A stretch of DNA of 64,000 nt, from assembly GCA_002412885.1 (NCBI GenBank), contig DHVX01000049.1, positions 39,929-103,928 on the forward strand. The letters are read 5' to 3'. The notes beneath the pieces are model-generated. The model searched no databases and had not been told where the DNA came from. It saw only the letters and a list, made by a program, of their open reading frames with translations. The position numbers were made by a program, and so were the translations under genes. The DNA is from Bacteroidales bacterium UBA5197 (GTDB taxonomy: Bacteria; Bacteroidota; Bacteroidia; Bacteroidales; Lentimicrobiaceae). Shown one piece after another: positions 42,366-52,440 of the stretch (positions within the stretch are counted from its first letter, which is position 1; each line of letters begins with the position of its first letter).

Positions 42366-45300
42366 GTGAGAAAAAACCTGATAATTATTTCGCTGGCAAT
42401 GTTGTTTGCCGCACCTGCAATTTATGCCCAGAAACCCCAAAAACAAATGTACACACCCAATGCTCCTGTCCCTGACAAGTATAAGGTAGATACACGAATT
42501 GATAATATGTCTTACTGGAGACGGATGGCTTCGCTCGGACTGGTTCCTGTTGCACCTGATTATCCGGCACCCTATGGAACTTACACAGGCAGTAAACTCA
42601 CAGGCAAAAGTGTTTTAACGGATGATTCACCAGATATACCAGTAACCACAGTTAATTCCACACAGAGTGAAAACTCGATATTTGTAGATCCCAACAATTC
42701 TTCGGCAGTTCTTAACTCAAACAACTCAACACCCAGGCCGGCATCGGGGGTGTATGGAGCCAATGATTTCTGGTCATCAGATGCAGGAAACACCTGGGGA
42801 GGGCATGTACAGGGAGCTGGTGGCGAAAACAGTGGTGACCCTGCAACTGCAATCGGTCTGAATGGCTGGTATTACGTGGGTTATATTCACTCGTCGGGGG
42901 GGCAGGGCGTGTCCTATTCAACCAATCAGGGCAATACCTGGACTCCGGTGCTTGCAGCTCCGGCACCTTCAGGGTTTAGTGCATTGCTCGATAAAAACCA
43001 TTTGTGGATTGACAACAGCATCAGCAGCCCTCATGAAGGAAACCTCTATGATGCCTGGACCAACTTTGGCGGCAGCAATGATGCCGAAATCGAAATCATA
43101 AGATCAACCAATCAGGGACTTGCCTGGTCGGCTCCCATAAATATTAGTTCAGCAGTTAATGCCGGAAGTCATAATCAGGGGGTCAATCTTCAAACCGGGC
43201 CCAATGGCGAAGTTTACGCAATCTGGGCAATTTATGATGGCTGGCCAACCGACGAAAATGCAATAGGCATGGCGCGCTCGCTCGATGGCGGAGCCACTTA
43301 TCAGCCAGCTACCAGAATCATCAGCAACATCAGGGGAATCCGCAATTCAGGAACCGGCAAAAACATGAGGGTAAATGCTTTCCCTACCATGACCGTTGAT
43401 ATCAGCAACGGACCAAACCGCGGAACAATTTATGTTGTATGGCCAAATATCGGCGTTCCGGGTACAAACACCGGCAGCGATATGGATATTTACATGATAA
43501 AATCCACCGATCTCGGAATCACATGGTCAACACCTTCAAAAGTTAATCAGGATGCATCAGGTTTGGGCAAAAAGCATTATTTCCCATGGATTACCAGTGA
43601 TGCCACCAACGGAAATCTAAGTGTAATTTATTACGACGACCGCAATGTTTCTTCCACTCAATGCGAAGTATATGTTTCAAACTCCTCTGATGGAGGCGCA
43701 ACCTGGGAAGATATGAAGGTAAGCGATGTATCTTTCACCCCACAGCCCATTTCGGGGCTTGCAACCGGGTATTTCGGCGATTATCTCGGAATTCATGCTC
43801 ACGGACGTTGGGTTTATCCAGTTTGGACCGACAACCGCCAGGGTTTTGCAATGACTTATGTATCACCATTCCAAACCGGACCTCCGCCAAACCAGCCATG
43901 GGTTATTTATCAGTCGCATCAGGTAAATGATGCTGTTGGAAATAACAACGGATTGCTCGACTTTGGCGAAAGCCTCCATTTGAACATTACACTGGAAAAC
44001 ATCGGTGATCAGCCGGCGACCGCTGTAACTTCAACACTTTCAACCGATTCTCCTTTTATCACCATTACCGATGCTGCCGAATTATTTGGTGATTTCGAAG
44101 TGGGTGAAATCAAAACAATTTCTTCTGCGTTTGCTCTGAGCGTTTCCGAAGCAATTCCTGACGGAGAAAAAATAACCTTTACCATCACTTCAGTGGATGC
44201 GGTGGACAGTACTTTCATCAGCAATTTTAACATTGAAGCACACGCACCTGCGCTACAAGCCGGAACGCTGACAATAAATGATGCATCGGGAAACGGGAAT
44301 GGACGTCTGGATCCGGGCGAAACAGCTATACTCACAATTTCTACATCAAACCCGGGTGATTATGTTGCCAATGCAACCTCAGGACAGTTAAGCACATCCA
44401 GCCCTTTTGTAAGCATTACCAACTCAGTAGCCGATCTTGGAAATATTGAACCAGGTATCCTTAACGCTGTTGCTGCTCAGTTTGACATTACTGTTGATCC
44501 ATTAACACCCATTGGCCACTCAGTAAGTTTCAATTATACAGCTACATCAGGTTTGATAACAATAAACAAAACCTACAACACCCCGGTTGGTCTTATTCTT
44601 GAAGACTGGGAAACAGGAGGTTACGAGTCATTTGGGTGGGAGTTTGCAGGTACTGCCCCCTGGTCAATTGCTACTGATCAGGTTTACGAAGGCACATATA
44701 GTACAGCCTCAGGATCAATAGGAGATAACAGAACCTCGGAAATGAAAATCACCTATAATGTAATGAGTAACGATACCATATCATTTTACTTTAAGGTTTC
44801 TTCTGAAACGAGCTATGATTTTTTGAATTTCTATATCGGGAGCACCATGCGAGGACAATGGTCAGGTGAAGTTGACTGGCGGCAGGTAAAATTTGCTGTT
44901 GCACCGGGCTCGCAAACCTTCAGATGGGTTTACAGCAAAGACGGATCAGTAACAAGTGGCAGTGACAAAGCCTGGGTTGATTTCATTATTTTCCCGGCAC
45001 CACTTCAAACCACTGCTTTTGCAGGAACCGATGCGTTTGCCTGTGGTTCTGAAGCTGTACTTCTCAACGGATCGGCAACAAATTATACTTCTGTGCTTTG
45101 GTCAACAGCAGGCGATGGAACTTTTCAGGCCCCATCACAACTCAGCACATTCTATACTCCGGGCATCAATGATCTTTCTACAGGAAATGTAATCCTCTCC
45201 CTAACAGTTAATGGACCTGAAGGCCAGATTATGACTGATAATCTGACATTAACTTTCAACACACCGGCTATAGTATCGGCGGGTGCTGCAGCATCTATTT

Positions 45301-46283
45301 GCTCAGGAACAGATCTGGCTTTAAATGGAAGCGGAGAAAATTATGTTTCAGTTAACTGGCTGACCTCAGGCAACGGAATATTTTCCGATCCCAACATCCT
45401 GAACCCTGTTTACACACCAGGAACCGCGGATATTGAAAATGGTGGTGCAGTGCTTACCTTGGTTGGAATATCAGGCGTTCCATGTGCCGATGCAATCAGC
45501 GAACTTACCCTTACCTTGATTCCGGCTCCGGTTGCATCTTTGAGTGGAGATACTCTGGTTTGCGCCGGATCTCCTGTGCCGGTATCACTTCAGTTGACCG
45601 GAACAGCTCCATGGACAATTGAGATGGAAGGCACCGGTACATTTCTGGCAACTGAAACCCCTCATGTTTTTTCTGTGTCACCCGTAAGCTCTCAACTTTA
45701 CCAGATCATTTCTGTGGTGGATGGAAACAACTGTGCCGGTAGTGGTGATGGCTCTTTTATGGTTAATGTTAATTCATTGCCTGCGCTGCATCTTGTTTCT
45801 GATACCATTGCTTGTGTCAATCATGTGGTTACCCTTACTGCTCAAACTGATGGAGATGTTGATTATCTGTGGACTCCCGGAGATTACATTTCGCAAAGCA
45901 TAAGTGTCGATACAACTGGAATTGGATCAGGAATTCACACATGGACAGTCAGGGTTACGGATATCAATGAATGTATATCTGAAGCATCAGTCAACATCAC
46001 ATTCAATGAATGTACCGGAATCGTTGAAACAGGCAACAGCAATATAGGCATTTACCCGAATCCATCACAAGGGAATTTTGCACTTCGCTTTGCTCAATCA
46101 CCTTCAAAGCCAGTCAGTATTTTAATTTCAGATGCTTCAGGTAAAGAGGTTTACCGTTTGCAAAATGCAGTCATCACCCAAAATGAAATCAGATTTTCCA
46201 ATACAGGTTTCGCACCTGGAGTCTATCTGATTAAAGTTTCTGAAAACAATGAAGCAACAAGCATTAGGCTGATTATAAGATAA
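42366..46283 (+). CDS. Sialidase/BNR-propeller surface protein with T9SS sorting domain
   Basis: Secreted protein of 1305 residues starting at GTG 42366 (signal peptide about 1-21). The region of about 140-510 is a beta-propeller with five Asp-box-like repeats (STNQGNTWTP, STNQGLAWSA, SLDGGATYQP, STDLGITWST, SSDGGATWED). Asp boxes occur in sialidases and other BNR propellers; I do not see the arginine triad of a true sialidase clearly, so the catalytic role is open. Two D-x-x-G-N-N-N modules (about 511 and 630), a jelly-roll-like domain (about 743-880), two Ig-like repeats of the WSTxGxGxF type (about 885-1060), further Ig-like regions and a T9SS domain (IYPNPSQG) follow. It closes the unit with the C25 gene at 38874. 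Confidence 0.85.
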   Translation: MRKNLIIISLAMLFAAPAIYAQKPQKQMYTPNAPVPDKYKVDTRIDNMSYWRRMASLGLVPVAPDYPAPYGTYTGSKLTGKSVLTDDSPDIPVTTVNSTQSENSIFVDPNNSSAVLNSNNSTPRPASGVYGANDFWSSDAGNTWGGHVQGAGGENSGDPATAIGLNGWYYVGYIHSSGGQGVSYSTNQGNTWTPVLAAPAPSGFSALLDKNHLWIDNSISSPHEGNLYDAWTNFGGSNDAEIEIIRSTNQGLAWSAPINISSAVNAGSHNQGVNLQTGPNGEVYAIWAIYDGWPTDENAIGMARSLDGGATYQPATRIISNIRGIRNSGTGKNMRVNAFPTMTVDISNGPNRGTIYVVWPNIGVPGTNTGSDMDIYMIKSTDLGITWSTPSKVNQDASGLGKKHYFPWITSDATNGNLSVIYYDDRNVSSTQCEVYVSNSSDGGATWEDMKVSDVSFTPQPISGLATGYFGDYLGIHAHGRWVYPVWTDNRQGFAMTYVSPFQTGPPPNQPWVIYQSHQVNDAVGNNNGLLDFGESLHLNITLENIGDQPATAVTSTLSTDSPFITITDAAELFGDFEVGEIKTISSAFALSVSEAIPDGEKITFTITSVDAVDSTFISNFNIEAHAPALQAGTLTINDASGNGNGRLDPGETAILTISTSNPGDYVANATSGQLSTSSPFVSITNSVADLGNIEPGILNAVAAQFDITVDPLTPIGHSVSFNYTATSGLITINKTYNTPVGLILEDWETGGYESFGWEFAGTAPWSIATDQVYEGTYSTASGSIGDNRTSEMKITYNVMSNDTISFYFKVSSETSYDFLNFYIGSTMRGQWSGEVDWRQVKFAVAPGSQTFRWVYSKDGSVTSGSDKAWVDFIIFPAPLQTTAFAGTDAFACGSEAVLLNGSATNYTSVLWSTAGDGTFQAPSQLSTFYTPGINDLSTGNVILSLTVNGPEGQIMTDNLTLTFNTPAIVSAGAAASICSGTDLALNGSGENYVSVNWLTSGNGIFSDPNILNPVYTPGTADIENGGAVLTLVGISGVPCADAISELTLTLIPAPVASLSGDTLVCAGSPVPVSLQLTGTAPWTIEMEGTGTFLATETPHVFSVSPVSSQLYQIISVVDGNNCAGSGDGSFMVNVNSLPALHLVSDTIACVNHVVTLTAQTDGDVDYLWTPGDYISQSISVDTTGIGSGIHTWTVRVTDINECISEASVNITFNECTGIVETGNSNIGIYPNPSQGNFALRFAQSPSKPVSILISDASGKEVYRLQNAVITQNEIRFSNTGFAPGVYLIKVSENNEATSIRLIIR

Positions 46284-46306
46284 TTATAATTTCAAAAGTT
46301 GTTTTA

Positions 46307-46340
46307 AGAGGGCATGCTACGGTATGCCCTCTATTATTTT
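46307..46340 (+). terminator. Intrinsic terminator after the sialidase-like gene
   Basis: AGAGGGCAT (46307-46315) pairs with ATGCCCTCT (46324-46332) around an 8-nt loop and is followed by ATTATTTTT, 24 bp after the stop codon. Confidence 0.8.
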
Positions 46341-46398
46341 TAATCTATCTAAATAGACAGTTTTTTTTCTAAAAGTGTACTTTGTTTTGAATTTTAAT

Positions 46399-46406
46399 TA
46401 TTTTTG
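46399..46406 (+). promoter_or_regulatory. Bacteroidota -7 promoter box for the fourth C25 gene
   Basis: TATTTTTG matches TAnnTTTG, 87 bp before the start at 46494. A TTTG lies at 46381-46384, but the spacing of 14 is short for a -33 element. It follows the terminator of the previous gene, so the next gene is a separate unit. Confidence 0.45.
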
Positions 46407-46493
46407 CGGGGGATGCAAGTTCTTTCATTATCAGTCCATTAATCTGGCTGATAAGTAAATTTATTTCACACATTCTTCATTTAACAACACCTC

Positions 46494-49400
46494 ATGAAAA
46501 CAACTTTACAAAGGTTATTTTCGAAAAGCTCTCTGGGATCAGTAGCAATAGCTCTTTTACTGTCCTTGACTTTTCTAACCACTTCTGCTACCGAACATCG
46601 CTACTCTGACAGTTGGGGCAAACAGGGACTAAGTCTGAACCGACAAGGTTCAGATGGCGTGAGTCTGAATTTTTCAATTCAGGAGTTCCGTTTCACCGAG
46701 CGCAACATCAATGGAACCAACATGACCGGAATTGAGTTCTCGGAATCATTTCTTCAGAACGAAGAAGGATCTCCTGATCTTCCGGGGTTTGGCAGGTATA
46801 TTGCCATTCCAAACGGCGCAACACCAGTTCTGGAAATTGTTAACATGCGCACCGAACGCTTTGTAAATGTTGAAATTGCTCCGGCTCCACGAATTCCGCT
46901 TGATACAGACCAAAGTCCGTTGCATTTTGAAAAAAATCAGGCAATCTATGCACAAAATGCATTTTATCCTGCGCAGCCTGTTTCGCTTGGCGAATACAGC
47001 AAAATAAGAGGAGTTGATGTGGCAATGCTTGGAATTACACCATATCAATACAATCCGGTAACCAAAGAATTAATTGTGTACCGCGATATTGAAATCAACA
47101 TTCGTTTTGAAGGTGGTAGCCGGCAGTTTGGTGAAGATAAATACCGCAGCCATTACTGGGATGCAATTATGGAAGATGCAATTTTCAATTATACATCCCT
47201 TCCTGAAATCGACTACAGTGCAAGGTCACACAATTACAACAGAAGCACCGGATGGGAATATCTTATTATCGTTCCTAACGATGCTATTTTCTCACAGTGG
47301 GCCGATTCAATTAAAAAATTCCGCACCGAAGAAGGTATTTACACTGGAATCGTAAAGCTTTCTGACATTGGTGCCAATGTAAGTGCTGCTATGCTCGAAA
47401 CTTACATAAACAACGCATACAATACCTGGGATATTCCCCCGGTAGCCGTATTGTTACTTGGCGATTATGGTCAGGCATCACAAAACAGCAACAGCATAAC
47501 ATCGCCGATTTATGACAACTATTGTGTTTCTGATAACATACTTGCTGACGTAAGCGGCAATCATATGCCCGACATTATTTTTGCCAGAATTACTGCACAG
47601 AATGCAGCGCAGCTTGAATCAATGATCGGACGTTTCCTTAAATACGAACGCAATCCTCCAACCAATCCATCCTTCTACGCAAATCCAATAACTGCATTGG
47701 GTTGGCAGACTGAGCGCTGGTTTCAGATATGTTCTGAAACAGTTGGCGGTTTCTGGAAAAACACACTTGGAAAAACTCCGGTTCGTATTAACGAAATCTA
47801 TTCGGGAACTCCCGGAAATACCTGGTCAACAGCTCAGAATACATCAACAGTTGTTGGTGTTTTCGGTCCCAATGGTCTGGGTTATATCCCTGCTTCACCC
47901 GCATCAATGGGCAACTGGAGTGGCGGAAATGCAACAATGATTAACAATGCCATGAATTCAGGTTCTTTTATGCTGATGCACCGCGACCACGGAATGGAAA
48001 CCGGTTGGGGCGAGCCTGCATACACCAATGGAAACATGAGCGGATTAACAAATACCGATCTTTGCTTTATTCTTTCAATCAACTGCCTTACAGGTAAATA
48101 TAACTGGAGCGGTGAAAGTTTCACCGAGAAATTCCATCGTTTGACATATATGGGACAACCCGCCGGAGCACTTGGCCTTATTGCCGCTTCTGAAGTTTCC
48201 TATTCTTTTGTAAATGACACTTATGTTTGGGGGATGATTGATAATATGTGGCCTAACTTTATGCCTCAGTATGGTTCAAATCCCGGATCACGTGGAATCT
48301 TACCAGCCTTCGGTAATGCTGCCGGAAAATACTTCCTGCAACAATCCAACTGGCCTTACAATACCGGCAACAAGCAGGTTACTTATCACCTGTTCCACCA
48401 TCATGGTGATGCCTTCCTGCGTGTATGTTCAGAAGTTCCGCAAACCATTAGTGCAACTTATGACCCTACTATTTTTGAAGGTGCCACTTCAGTTTCTATT
48501 ACTGCCTCACCAAATTCAAAAATAGCCCTTACTGCCAATGGTGTTATTCTCGGAACCGGTGTAACCGGATTTGTAACTACTGTTGAAATTCCTATTCCTG
48601 CTCAAAGCGAAGGTACCCGCATTAAAGTGGTTATTACCCGCGAAAATAGCAACAGGTATGAAGGTTGGATTGATGTAGTGCCTATGGTTACATCTGCTGT
48701 TGCTGGTGAAGACATCACAATTTGCGAAGGATCGGAATATCAGCTTAGCGGTTCTGCATACAATTACACTTCACTGCTTTGGACAAGCAGCGGAACAGGT
48801 TCATTCAGCGATGCAACCATTCTTGATCCGGTTTATACTCCTTCGTCAGGAGATATTGCTCAGGGTGCTGTAATGCTTTCGCTCACTGCTTCAAATCCGG
48901 CAACCAGTGATTCGACTGACTATATGACCTTGTCTTTTAGATTGGCTCCTGTTGTTTTTGCCGGAAACACTACCGACTTATGTGCCGGAAGTAGTTTCTC
49001 AGCCTCCGATGCAACTGCTGAAAATTATACCGAAATGATCTGGTCAACCAGCGGAACCGGAACATTTGATGATGTTACTTCGATGAATCCACGTTATGTT
49101 CCTGGAGCCGAAGATATTGAAGCCGGCGAAGTAATTATTACCCTTACTGCATGGAACGATATATGCGAGCCGGTTGAATCGCATGTTCAATTGCTAATCC
49201 ATGCACTTCCTGAGCCGAGTGTTGCCGGTCCTGCATCTGTTTGTCAGTTCCAATCAGAAGTTATTTATATAGCCGGAACAGAAACCAATACTTACCAGTG
49301 GGATGTTACCGGAGGTACAATTACCGCCGGACAAAACTCAGCAGCCCTAACCATTACCTGGGATGAGCCGGGAACCGGAATCATTACCATGACTGAAATC

Positions 49401-50204
49401 AATGAATTCGGATGCGATCAGACAACTAGTTATGAAGTTGCTGTGAATGCAGCTCCAAGTCCGGCAATTGATGGAAACGCAAGGGTTTGCGCCAACAGCG
49501 GCCAGGTTGTTTACTCAACGCCTGTGGTTGAAGGAAATACTTACGAATGGTCAGTTACAGGTGGCGAGATTGCAGCAGGAGTAAACACGAATGAAGTGAT
49601 CGTCAATTGGGGCGAAAACGGAAATGGTATCCTCTCTTTGCTGGAAACCAGCACAACAACTACCTGTTCAGCTCAGGCAGAATACAATGTAATGATCAGT
49701 TCTCCTAATACAAGCCTTGGAGCCGATACTACCATCTGTCTTACCCATAATCTAACGCTCACCGGTGAAGCCGGATTTGCATCATATGCATGGTCAAACG
49801 GTGCAAATACTCAAATCATACAGTTAAGTGGTGAAGCACTCGGTATCAGTTCAACTCCATATACTGTAACCGTTACTGATGAGTTTGGCTGCGAAGGTAC
49901 TGCTACCATAATGGTTGCAGTTGAAGCATGTGCCGGAATTGAGGACCCTGCAATCAGCACTGGAATTTCAATATTCCCTAACCCTAACAGAGGTGAATTC
50001 ACCCTTGAAATCAATAATGCAAGTGCAGGAAATGCAGCCATTAGCGTAGTTAATGCCAATGGCGAAGTTCTCTACAAAAGGAGTATTGTTATCAGTCAGA
50101 AGCTGCACAAAGAAAACATCCACCTGACAATCAGCAGTGGAGTTTACTTTGTGCGTGTTGAATCGGCCAATGGCATCAGTATTCAAAAACTTGTTATCAA
50201 ATAA
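46494..50204 (+). CDS. C25-family cysteine peptidase with Ig-like and PKD-like repeats, T9SS cargo
   Basis: Secreted protein of 1236 residues. A signal peptide (about 1-33) is followed by a propeptide region (with GSPDLPGFGRYIAIPNG), the C25 catalytic domain (about 255-640) and an Ig-like domain. The probable catalytic pair is His499 in HRDHGMETGW and Cys531 in SINCLTGKYNWS, 32 apart. From about residue 735 it has two Ig-like repeats of the WSTSGTGxF type, close to those of the 42366 protein, then two tandem PKD-like domains (YQWDVTGGTITAG and YEWSVTGGEIAAG) and a T9SS domain (IFPNPNRG). It has none of the D-x-x-G-N-N-N modules. A strong hairpin terminator follows. Confidence 0.87.
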   Translation: MKTTLQRLFSKSSLGSVAIALLLSLTFLTTSATEHRYSDSWGKQGLSLNRQGSDGVSLNFSIQEFRFTERNINGTNMTGIEFSESFLQNEEGSPDLPGFGRYIAIPNGATPVLEIVNMRTERFVNVEIAPAPRIPLDTDQSPLHFEKNQAIYAQNAFYPAQPVSLGEYSKIRGVDVAMLGITPYQYNPVTKELIVYRDIEINIRFEGGSRQFGEDKYRSHYWDAIMEDAIFNYTSLPEIDYSARSHNYNRSTGWEYLIIVPNDAIFSQWADSIKKFRTEEGIYTGIVKLSDIGANVSAAMLETYINNAYNTWDIPPVAVLLLGDYGQASQNSNSITSPIYDNYCVSDNILADVSGNHMPDIIFARITAQNAAQLESMIGRFLKYERNPPTNPSFYANPITALGWQTERWFQICSETVGGFWKNTLGKTPVRINEIYSGTPGNTWSTAQNTSTVVGVFGPNGLGYIPASPASMGNWSGGNATMINNAMNSGSFMLMHRDHGMETGWGEPAYTNGNMSGLTNTDLCFILSINCLTGKYNWSGESFTEKFHRLTYMGQPAGALGLIAASEVSYSFVNDTYVWGMIDNMWPNFMPQYGSNPGSRGILPAFGNAAGKYFLQQSNWPYNTGNKQVTYHLFHHHGDAFLRVCSEVPQTISATYDPTIFEGATSVSITASPNSKIALTANGVILGTGVTGFVTTVEIPIPAQSEGTRIKVVITRENSNRYEGWIDVVPMVTSAVAGEDITICEGSEYQLSGSAYNYTSLLWTSSGTGSFSDATILDPVYTPSSGDIAQGAVMLSLTASNPATSDSTDYMTLSFRLAPVVFAGNTTDLCAGSSFSASDATAENYTEMIWSTSGTGTFDDVTSMNPRYVPGAEDIEAGEVIITLTAWNDICEPVESHVQLLIHALPEPSVAGPASVCQFQSEVIYIAGTETNTYQWDVTGGTITAGQNSAALTITWDEPGTGIITMTEINEFGCDQTTSYEVAVNAAPSPAIDGNARVCANSGQVVYSTPVVEGNTYEWSVTGGEIAAGVNTNEVIVNWGENGNGILSLLETSTTTTCSAQAEYNVMISSPNTSLGADTTICLTHNLTLTGEAGFASYAWSNGANTQIIQLSGEALGISSTPYTVTVTDEFGCEGTATIMVAVEACAGIEDPAISTGISIFPNPNRGEFTLEINNASAGNAAISVVNANGEVLYKRSIVISQKLHKENIHLTISSGVYFVRVESANGISIQKLVIK

Positions 50205-50222
50205 ATTTGTTTTTAATTAAAT

Positions 50223-50255
50223 AAAAAGCCCGCTTTTCAGGCGGGCTTTTTATTT
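50223..50255 (+). terminator. Intrinsic terminator after the fourth C25 gene
   Basis: AAAAAGCCCGC (50223-50233) pairs with GCGGGCTTTTT (50241-50251), an 11-bp perfect stem with a 7-nt loop followed by ATTTTC. It lies 19 bp after the stop codon. Confidence 0.9.
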
Positions 50256-50365
50256 TCTTCTATTGGCAGGATTACAAATGCATCAACAATCAATTAATTT
50301 ATTAATTTAGCTTTAAAACTAATAGTAATTTTAGGTGTTTCAAATTTAAAGTATATAACACGAAA

Positions 50366-52423
50366 ATGGCCGGTTCCGAAAAACCAAAAATTCTTATTGT
50401 TGACGATATTGAGGTAAACCTTATTCTTTTGGAGACTGTTCTGAGGAAGGAGAATGCCACTATACTGAAATCAACCTCAGGCCCCGAAGCCATAGAAATA
50501 TCTGCGGTTAACGAACTGGCACTCATCATTCTCGATGTTTCCATGCCAGGCATGAATGGTATTGAAGTTGCCGAACATATCAGGTTACAGGAGAACAACC
50601 TGCTTACACCGATAATTTTCATCTCTGCAATAATGTATGATCAGCGCAGCATTGTTCAGGGATATCAGGCCGGAGCAGTTGATTATCTGACCAAACCTTT
50701 TCAGAATGAAGTTTTGCTGGGGAAAGTAAGAATGTTTCTGAAAATTCATCAGCAAAACAGAGAAATCCAACACACCAGTCTTGCATTGAAGGAAAGTGTT
50801 GCCCGATATCAGAAAGCCGAACAAACCCTTTTGTTCAGATATCAGCTTGAACGTATAGTTTCTTTGGCATCAGCAAGATTCTCAGGAAAATTTGATCCTG
50901 ATAGTTCTATTCAGTTTATGTTGATTGATCTTGCACAGCTACTGAATGCCAATGATGCTTCATACTTTACCATCGGAGATCAGAAACCAGGAAATCTTAT
51001 TTCATCAGCAGGCAATGCCAGCATTGAAATTCCGACACCTGCCGGTCCATTTATTCAGGAACTTTTCTCAAAAAGAGACAGCAGCAATATTCTGATTCAT
51101 TTTCTTACCCTTGAAAATCATTGGTATAGTCCCGGCAAGGGATTGGAAACCGGCAACGACGAAAAGAGTGTTGCAATTCCTGTAAATCTGTCGGAAAAAC
51201 CTTATGGCTGTATTCTGATAAGAGGTTGTACAGAGCTTGATCTTCTTGAACCCCAGGACATTTACTCTCTTGGGGTTTTTGGCACCATTACAGGGAATGC
51301 GCTTGAACGTGCTGCCACCAGAATTGCTCTCGAAAGAAGTGAACAGAGGTATCGGAGCTACATTGAAAATGCCCCGAATGGAATACTGGTAGTGGATGCA
51401 AACGGGGATATTCTGGAATCAAATGCCGTTTCAACTCTTCTTTTTGATTTAAGTGCTGATGAAATACAACTTCAGAATATTAATATATTGCTTAATCCTG
51501 AAAAACTTTCAGGTCAGTTTCCCAATTTCACAGGACTAATTCAAGGCGAGAGGAGTCAGGCAGAGTTTATAGTGACAAAGGATAAATCAAACCTGATTAT
51601 CAGGGCTGAAAGTGTCAGGCTCCCTGATGGTAATTATCTGATCTTTTGTTCCGATATTACGGCAACCCGTGATATGGAGAAGCATCTGATTCATACCGAA
51701 AGAATGGTTGGAATAGGAGAAATGGCCACCGGAATCGCTCACGAAATCAATCAGCCACTCAACACCATCTCCTTTGGAATTGACAACCTGATGCATGCCA
51801 TTTCATCCAAACAAGCTGATGATAATTACATTAAGGAAAAATCGCGCAAAATATTTGAGGGCATTCACCGCATGAGAACCATCATTGATCATGTAAGAAC
51901 TTTCTCAAGAAGCAATGACGATTATATCAACTCCGTTTTCAGCCTCAACGAAAGCATTATTAATGCATTATCGCTGGTAAATGAACAGTACAAAAATCAA
52001 GGCATTGAAATATGTACCAACCTGTCGCCTGATCAGGATGTTTCCATAAGTGGGAATACCTATAAAATGGAACAGGTTATTTTGAACCTGCTTTCCAATT
52101 CCAGAGATGCTCTGGAGGAGAAGAAACAGCAGTTAAAGGTACCGTTTACACAAACCATTGATATTTTAAGCATTGGGAATCTGGAAAATATTGAAATTAC
52201 TGTCCGCGACAACGGGAATGGAATTCCTTCAGAGCATCTTGAACATATTACAGCTCCTTTCTACACAACAAAAGAGCCGGGAAAAGGAACCGGACTGGGG
52301 CTTGCCATTTCCTATGGAATTATAAGGGAGCATGATGGTGAAATCAGTTTCAGCAGCGAACCCGGAAAGGGAACTACTGTTTCTTTATTATTTCGACGAA
52401 ACCTGAAGACTGCGGATAAATAA
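50366..52423 (+). CDS. Hybrid histidine kinase with N-terminal receiver, GAF-like and PAS domains
   Basis: A 685-residue soluble sensor kinase without transmembrane helices. The receiver domain comes first (about 8-130; D57 in ILDVSMPGMNG; Lys in VDYLTKPFQ). A GAF-like domain follows (about 150-310), then a PAS domain (about 320-440, with YIENAPNGILVVDANGDILE), a HisKA domain with His459 in GIAHEINQPLNTISFGID, and an ATPase domain with NLLSNSRDALEE, DNGNGIPSEHLEHI and GTGLGLAISYGI. The HEINQPL form belongs to the NtrB/HWE-like group that partners sigma-54 activators, and such an activator starts 17 bp downstream. The receiver may receive phosphate from a separate kinase and modulate activity. 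Confidence 0.92.
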   Translation: MAGSEKPKILIVDDIEVNLILLETVLRKENATILKSTSGPEAIEISAVNELALIILDVSMPGMNGIEVAEHIRLQENNLLTPIIFISAIMYDQRSIVQGYQAGAVDYLTKPFQNEVLLGKVRMFLKIHQQNREIQHTSLALKESVARYQKAEQTLLFRYQLERIVSLASARFSGKFDPDSSIQFMLIDLAQLLNANDASYFTIGDQKPGNLISSAGNASIEIPTPAGPFIQELFSKRDSSNILIHFLTLENHWYSPGKGLETGNDEKSVAIPVNLSEKPYGCILIRGCTELDLLEPQDIYSLGVFGTITGNALERAATRIALERSEQRYRSYIENAPNGILVVDANGDILESNAVSTLLFDLSADEIQLQNINILLNPEKLSGQFPNFTGLIQGERSQAEFIVTKDKSNLIIRAESVRLPDGNYLIFCSDITATRDMEKHLIHTERMVGIGEMATGIAHEINQPLNTISFGIDNLMHAISSKQADDNYIKEKSRKIFEGIHRMRTIIDHVRTFSRSNDDYINSVFSLNESIINALSLVNEQYKNQGIEICTNLSPDQDVSISGNTYKMEQVILNLLSNSRDALEEKKQQLKVPFTQTIDILSIGNLENIEITVRDNGNGIPSEHLEHITAPFYTTKEPGKGTGLGLAISYGIIREHDGEISFSSEPGKGTTVSLLFRRNLKTADK

Positions 52424-52440
52424 AACCAATACAGGTTATC

